DNA from: Stutzerimonas balearica DSM 6083
GTDB lineage: Bacteria > Pseudomonadota > Gammaproteobacteria > Pseudomonadales > Pseudomonadaceae
Assembly (NCBI RefSeq): GCF_000818015.1
Contig: NZ_CP007511.1
Span: 434,001 to 498,000, forward strand
DNA: 64,000 bases
Direction: 5' to 3'
The notes under the pieces were generated by a model, which was not told the origin of the DNA, did no database searches, and worked only from the letters and a program-made list of their open reading frames with translations. This document shows, one piece after another, positions 59,259-64,000 of this stretch. Both the position numbers and the translations under genes were made by a program. Every line of letters starts with the position of its first letter. The stretch's first letter is position 1.

Positions 59259-60272
59259 ATGCTGCGTATTGCCATCAACGGTTACGGTCGTATCGGTCGC
59301 TGCGTCCTGCGTGCGCTGTTCGAGCGCGGACTGGAAAACCGCATCCACGTCGAGGTCATCAATGATCTCAGCGACATCGCCACCCTGGCGCATCTGACCC
59401 GTTTCGATTCGACCTTCGGCCGCTTTCACGGCCAGGTCGATGTGCGCGACGACGTGATGCAGATCCGCGGCCAGTCGATCCGGCTGCTGCGCGAGCGCGA
59501 TCCGGCGCAACTGCCCTGGAAGGAACTCGATGTCGATGTGGTGCTGGAATGCTCGGGGGTATTCAAGAAGCGCGAGCAGGTCGACCAGCACCTGCAGGCC
59601 GGTGCGCGGCGTGTGCTGGTGTCGCACCCGCTCGACAACGCGGACCTGACGGTGGTCTACGGCGTCAACCATCAGTTGCTCGGCAGCCAACGGGTGGTTT
59701 CCAACGCCTCCTGCACCACCAACTGCCTGGCGCCGCTGGCCAAGGTGCTGCACGAAGCGGTGGGCATCCGCCAAGGGCTGCTCAATACCGTGCACTCCTA
59801 CACCAACGACCAGAACCTGCTCGACAAACCGCACCGTGATCTCTACCGCGCCCGTGCTGCGGCGCTGTCGATGATTCCCTCGACCACCGGCGCAGCCAAG
59901 GCCATCGGCCTGGTGCTGCCGGAGCTGGCCGGCCGCCTCGACGGCCTGGCGGTACGGGTGCCGACGCCGAATGTCTCGCTGGTCGACCTCACCTTTGTCG
60001 CCGAGCGGTCGCCGGGCGGTGTCGAGGCGATCAACCGGGCGCTAGTCGAAGGCGCACGGCAGATGCCGCAAGGGGTGATGGAATGCAATGACCTGCCGCT
60101 GGTGTCGAGCGACTTCAATGGTTATCCGCTGTCGTGCGTCGCCGACCTCAGCCACACGCGGGTGCAGGGCGACCTGGTCAAGGTGCTGGCCTGGTACGAC
60201 AACGAATGGGGCTTCTCCAATCGCATGCTGGATGTGCTGCTGGCCTGGCCAAAGGTGCTCGACCAGCCGTGA
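59259..60272 (+). CDS. gap: Type I glyceraldehyde-3-phosphate dehydrogenase
   Basis: A 337-residue GAPDH. It has the NAD motif INGYGRIGRCVLRALFE, active-site Cys152 in SNASCTTNCLAPL, TVHSYTNDQNLLD, RAAALSMIPSTTGAAKA and the final WYDNEWGFSNRMLD. These favour GAPDH over erythrose-4-phosphate dehydrogenase, though the distinction is not certain. Its stop codon overlaps a GTG start of the next gene. It is not next to tkt or pgk, so a special metabolic role beside the housekeeping enzyme is possible. Confidence 0.88.
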   Translation: MLRIAINGYGRIGRCVLRALFERGLENRIHVEVINDLSDIATLAHLTRFDSTFGRFHGQVDVRDDVMQIRGQSIRLLRERDPAQLPWKELDVDVVLECSGVFKKREQVDQHLQAGARRVLVSHPLDNADLTVVYGVNHQLLGSQRVVSNASCTTNCLAPLAKVLHEAVGIRQGLLNTVHSYTNDQNLLDKPHRDLYRARAAALSMIPSTTGAAKAIGLVLPELAGRLDGLAVRVPTPNVSLVDLTFVAERSPGGVEAINRALVEGARQMPQGVMECNDLPLVSSDFNGYPLSCVADLSHTRVQGDLVKVLAWYDNEWGFSNRMLDVLLAWPKVLDQP

Positions 60273-60835
60273 GCGATGAGCTCTGGCGCGAGTCCCTGGC
60301 GGCCTTCCGCGCCGCGCTGGCCGCCGACGCGCCAACGCCTGGCTGCGGCGCGGCCGCCGCGGTGACCGCCGACCTGGGGCTGGCACTGGTGGTCAAGGCG
60401 CTGCGTATCAGCCGTCGGCACGCCGACAGCATCGCGCTGGCCGAGCAGCTCGCGCAGGCCGAGTCGTTGCTGGGCCGCCTCGGCCGTTTCGCCGACGAAG
60501 ACATGCAGGCCTTCAGCGACTACCTGCAGGCCGCGCAGCGAGGCGATGAGGCGCGCGACCTGGCGGCCCGCCAGGCCTGCGCCGTACCCCTGGCCAGTGC
60601 GCACGGTTGCCTGCAGGGGCTGGAGATCGCTGTCGTCGCCCGGCCGCTCGTGCGTGGCGCGCTGTCCAGCGATGTGCACGCCGGGGGGCTGCTGCTGCAC
60701 GCCGCGCTGTCGGCGGCCTTGCTCAATGTGGATGCCGATCTCGCGCAACTGTCCGCCGCACAAGCGCACCGGCTGCGCGCGGCGCGAACGCGTCTGCAGC
60801 AGGACGCCGATCGCTGTCTCGCCGCTCTTCGGTAG
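60269..60835 (+). CDS. Cyclodeaminase/cyclohydrolase (FTCD_C-like) protein
   Basis: A 188-residue helical protein of the formiminotransferase-cyclodeaminase C-terminal family (TPGCGAAAAVTADLGLALVV and LLHAALSAALLNVDADLAQL). Relatives convert formimino-THF or methenyl-THF. It starts at GTG 60269, overlapping the GAPDH stop by four bases (GTGA), so the two are coupled. The expected Gly-rich TPGGGSA motif is partly changed to TPGCGAA, so activity is uncertain. Confidence 0.8.
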   Translation: MSDELWRESLAAFRAALAADAPTPGCGAAAAVTADLGLALVVKALRISRRHADSIALAEQLAQAESLLGRLGRFADEDMQAFSDYLQAAQRGDEARDLAARQACAVPLASAHGCLQGLEIAVVARPLVRGALSSDVHAGGLLLHAALSAALLNVDADLAQLSAAQAHRLRAARTRLQQDADRCLAALR

Positions 60836-60862
60836 CAGTCTAACCTCGTCGCTGACTAAAAC

Positions 60863-60877
60863 GAGACGAATTGTCTC
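60863..60877. promoter_or_regulatory. Inverted repeat, possible regulator site
   Basis: GAGAC-GAATT-GTCTC is a perfect palindrome 10 bp upstream of a -35-like TTGACG. A related half, GAGTCTC, occurs downstream of the putative promoter near 60938-60944. It may be an operator of the downstream dehydrogenase genes, perhaps for the IclR protein at 63754. Confidence 0.45.
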
Positions 60878-60886
60878 AGTTTGCAC

Positions 60887-60915
60887 TTGACGCCCTCCCG
60901 GCTGCTTTCTAGGCT
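60887..60915 (+). promoter_or_regulatory. Putative sigma-70 promoter of the Fe-ADH/mmsA genes
   Basis: TTGACG (60887-60892), a 17-base spacer and TAGGCT (60910-60915). The -35 matches consensus at five of six positions, the -10 at three. It lies 74 bp upstream of the Fe-alcohol dehydrogenase start codon. Confidence 0.4.
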
Positions 60916-60988
60916 CTGCCCGTCATATCGATACTTTGAGTCTCAGAATAAGTGCGGAGGGTTCGCCCTCGCGACCGTGGAGGGCCCT

Positions 60989-62155
60989 ATGAGTCATCGC
61001 ATCGTTCTGCCGCGCCTGATGGAAGTCGGCGCTGGCGCCAGCGGGCAACTCGCCCGCGTGTTGCAGGAGCTGGGCTGCAGTCGCCCGCTGATCGTCACCG
61101 ACCGCATGATGGTCGAGCTCGGCTATGTCGCGCGCATCGCCGGTCAGCTGGAAGAGGCCGGCATCGCCAGCCAGTGCTTCGCCGATACCCTGCCCGAACC
61201 GACCGCTGCCTCCATTCGCGCCGGCGTCGAAATGGTCCGCCAGGGGGACTTCGATTCCATCGTCGCCCTCGGCGGCGGCAGCCCGATCGATTCGGCCAAG
61301 GCCATCGGCATCCTCGGCAAGTTCGGCGGCGAGATGCGCGACTACCGCTTCCCGCGCGATGTCAGCGAGGCCGGCCTGCCGCTGATCGCGATCCCCACCA
61401 CCGCCGGCACCGGCTCGGAGGCGACGCGTTTCACCATCATCACCGACGAGACCAGCGACGAGAAAATGCTCTGCGCGGGCCTCGGCTTCATGCCCATCGC
61501 TGCGCTGATCGATTACGAGCTGACTCTCTCGCTGCCGCCTCGGGTCACCGCCGACACCGGCATCGACGCGCTGACCCACGCCATCGAGGCCTATGTCAGC
61601 CGCAAGGCCAGCCTCTACAGCGATTCGCAGGCGCTGGAAGCCATGCGCCTCTTGGCGCCGAACCTGCGCACGGCCTTCCACGAGCCGGGCAACCGCGCCG
61701 CGCGTGAGGCCATGATGCTCGGCGCGACCCTGGCCGGAATCGCCTTCTCCAACGCCTCGGTGGCGCTGGTGCATGGCATGAGCCGGCCGATCGGCGCCTT
61801 CTTCCATGTGCCGCATGGGTTGTCCAACGCCATGCTGCTGCCGGCGATCACAGCCTTCTCGATTCCCGCGGCGCCGGAGCGCTACGCCGACTGCGCGCGG
61901 GCCATGGGCGTCGCCGCACAGACCGACAGCGTCGAAGCGGCCAATGAAAAACTGCTGACCGAGCTGCGCGCGATCAACCAGGAATTGCAGGTCCCCAGCC
62001 CCGAGCAGTTCGGCATCGCCCGCGAACGCTTCTTCGAGCTGCGCGCGACCATGGCCAAGCAGGCGCTGGCCTCCGGCTCGCCGGGCAACAACCCACGCGT
62101 GCCCACGGAAGCGGAAATCATCGACCTCTACGAAACCGTCTGGAACCAGGAGTGA
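60989..62155 (+). CDS. Iron-containing alcohol dehydrogenase
   Basis: A 388-residue group III (Fe) alcohol dehydrogenase. It has the cofactor motif [30 protein letters not shown], the metal region [17 protein letters not shown] and [21 protein letters not shown] with the further His ligands. It is separated from mmsA by four bases. The pair would oxidise a hydroxy acid or diol to a semialdehyde and then to an acyl-CoA, for example 3-hydroxypropionate to acetyl-CoA; this is inferred. GGAGGG precedes ATG 60989. Confidence 0.9.
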   Translation: MSHRIVLPRLMEVGAGASGQLARVLQELGCSRPLIVTDRMMVELGYVARIAGQLEEAGIASQCFADTLPEPTAASIRAGVEMVRQGDFDSIVALGGGSPIDSAKAIGILGKFGGEMRDYRFPRDVSEAGLPLIAIPTTAGTGSEATRFTIITDETSDEKMLCAGLGFMPIAALIDYELTLSLPPRVTADTGIDALTHAIEAYVSRKASLYSDSQALEAMRLLAPNLRTAFHEPGNRAAREAMMLGATLAGIAFSNASVALVHGMSRPIGAFFHVPHGLSNAMLLPAITAFSIPAAPERYADCARAMGVAAQTDSVEAANEKLLTELRAINQELQVPSPEQFGIARERFFELRATMAKQALASGSPGNNPRVPTEAEIIDLYETVWNQE

Positions 62156-62159
62156 AGCC

Positions 62160-63662
<1,503 letters not shown>

Positions 63663-63753
63663 CCCGCGCGGTACCGTTGCACTGGCGGTGCCGGTCGCTA
63701 CACTCCCGGGCGCCCTGTGGGGCGTCCATCTTCATCGAACGACAAGGCAGACG

Positions 63754-64000
63754 ATGCGCAGCACTCCCCGCGAGAAAGGCTCTTCCATCACCCGCGTGCT
63801 GGAAATCATCGAAGCGGTGGCGGCGGCGAAGGAGCCGCTCAGCCCGACCGCGCTGGCCGAGCGCCTGGACATCCCCAAGGCCAGCGCGCACCGCCTGGTG
63901 CAGACGCTGGAAAAGGAAGGCTTCCTGCAGTTCGGTCTGCGTGGCGGGCTGCTGCCGGGCGAGCGCCTGCATGTCGCGGCGTTGAACACCCTGCGCAGCA
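63754..64000 (+). CDS. IclR-family regulator, cut by the window end
   Basis: The first 82 residues of an IclR-type regulator: an N-terminal winged helix with SSITRVLEIIEAVAAAKEPL and LAERLDIPKASAHRLVQTLE, followed by GFLQFGLRGGLLPGERLHVA. The frame is open to the window end. It lies 91 bp after mmsA on the same strand, so it may control the Fe-ADH/mmsA genes. Effector-binding part not visible. Confidence 0.85.
   Translation, partial: MRSTPREKGSSITRVLEIIEAVAAAKEPLSPTALAERLDIPKASAHRLVQTLEKEGFLQFGLRGGLLPGERLHVAALNTLRS

Overview
The window is GC-rich Gammaproteobacterial chromosome. Its gene content and order look like a Pseudomonas of the stutzeri group (Stutzerimonas): glc genes, rubA-rubB and hupA adjacent; gmk-rpoZ-spoT with ridA beyond; yicC|rph; crc|pyrE; radC|coaBC-dut-algC-argB; and lrp|dadA with ridA, a cupin regulator, cytochrome c5 and xpt. 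The genus is inferred from protein likeness and synteny recalled from Pseudomonas genomes; no search was run. No IS element, prophage, CRISPR array, rRNA or tRNA was seen.

Layout. 1-899: 5'-truncated PAS-GGDEF diguanylate cyclase. 977-10631: glycolate utilisation locus, glcC divergent from glcDEFGBA, the order known from E. coli, with two FadR-type palindromes between glcC and glcD and a repeat element between glcE and glcF. 10748-13068: rubredoxin (a short gene), rubredoxin reductase, HU and an SCP2-like protein. 13210-16822: glutarate/glutaryl-CoA genes (gcdR, gcdH, CoA-transferase). 16824-20971: MDR oxidoreductase with divergent LysR gene, then lemA and two TPM-domain genes. 21030-21523: a tandem array of a ~137-bp unit carrying two hairpins. 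21546-24922: a small FtsH-like AAA+ zinc protease and a FecR-like/OmpA-like pair.

24981-28691 holds the main accessory element. A PAAR-Tle1-type (DUF2235) phospholipase, a probable type VI secretion effector, is followed by two tandem paralogous lipoproteins (DUF2931-like, probable immunity proteins). The three genes sit between spoT and ridA, which I recall as adjacent in P. aeruginosa. 28945-44139 is conserved core: stringent response, nucleotide, CoA and arginine metabolism, catabolite control and sugar-phosphate mutase. algC has a long membrane-anchored form and a well-placed internal start for the classical 463-residue enzyme.

44166-54020 holds an unassigned membrane protein, a two-domain 3-hydroxyacyl-CoA dehydrogenase, a chemoreceptor with its sensor-like domain at the C-terminus, an Mpo1-like protein, a phospholipase D-family lipoprotein, a PuuB-like oxidase and Lrp. 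54172-58295 is the D-amino-acid (dad) region without dadX, plus cytochrome c5 and xpt. 58484-64000 is a metabolic cluster (DUF1080, GAPDH, cyclodeaminase-like protein, Fe-alcohol dehydrogenase, MmsA, start of an IclR regulator) whose substrate is not evident.
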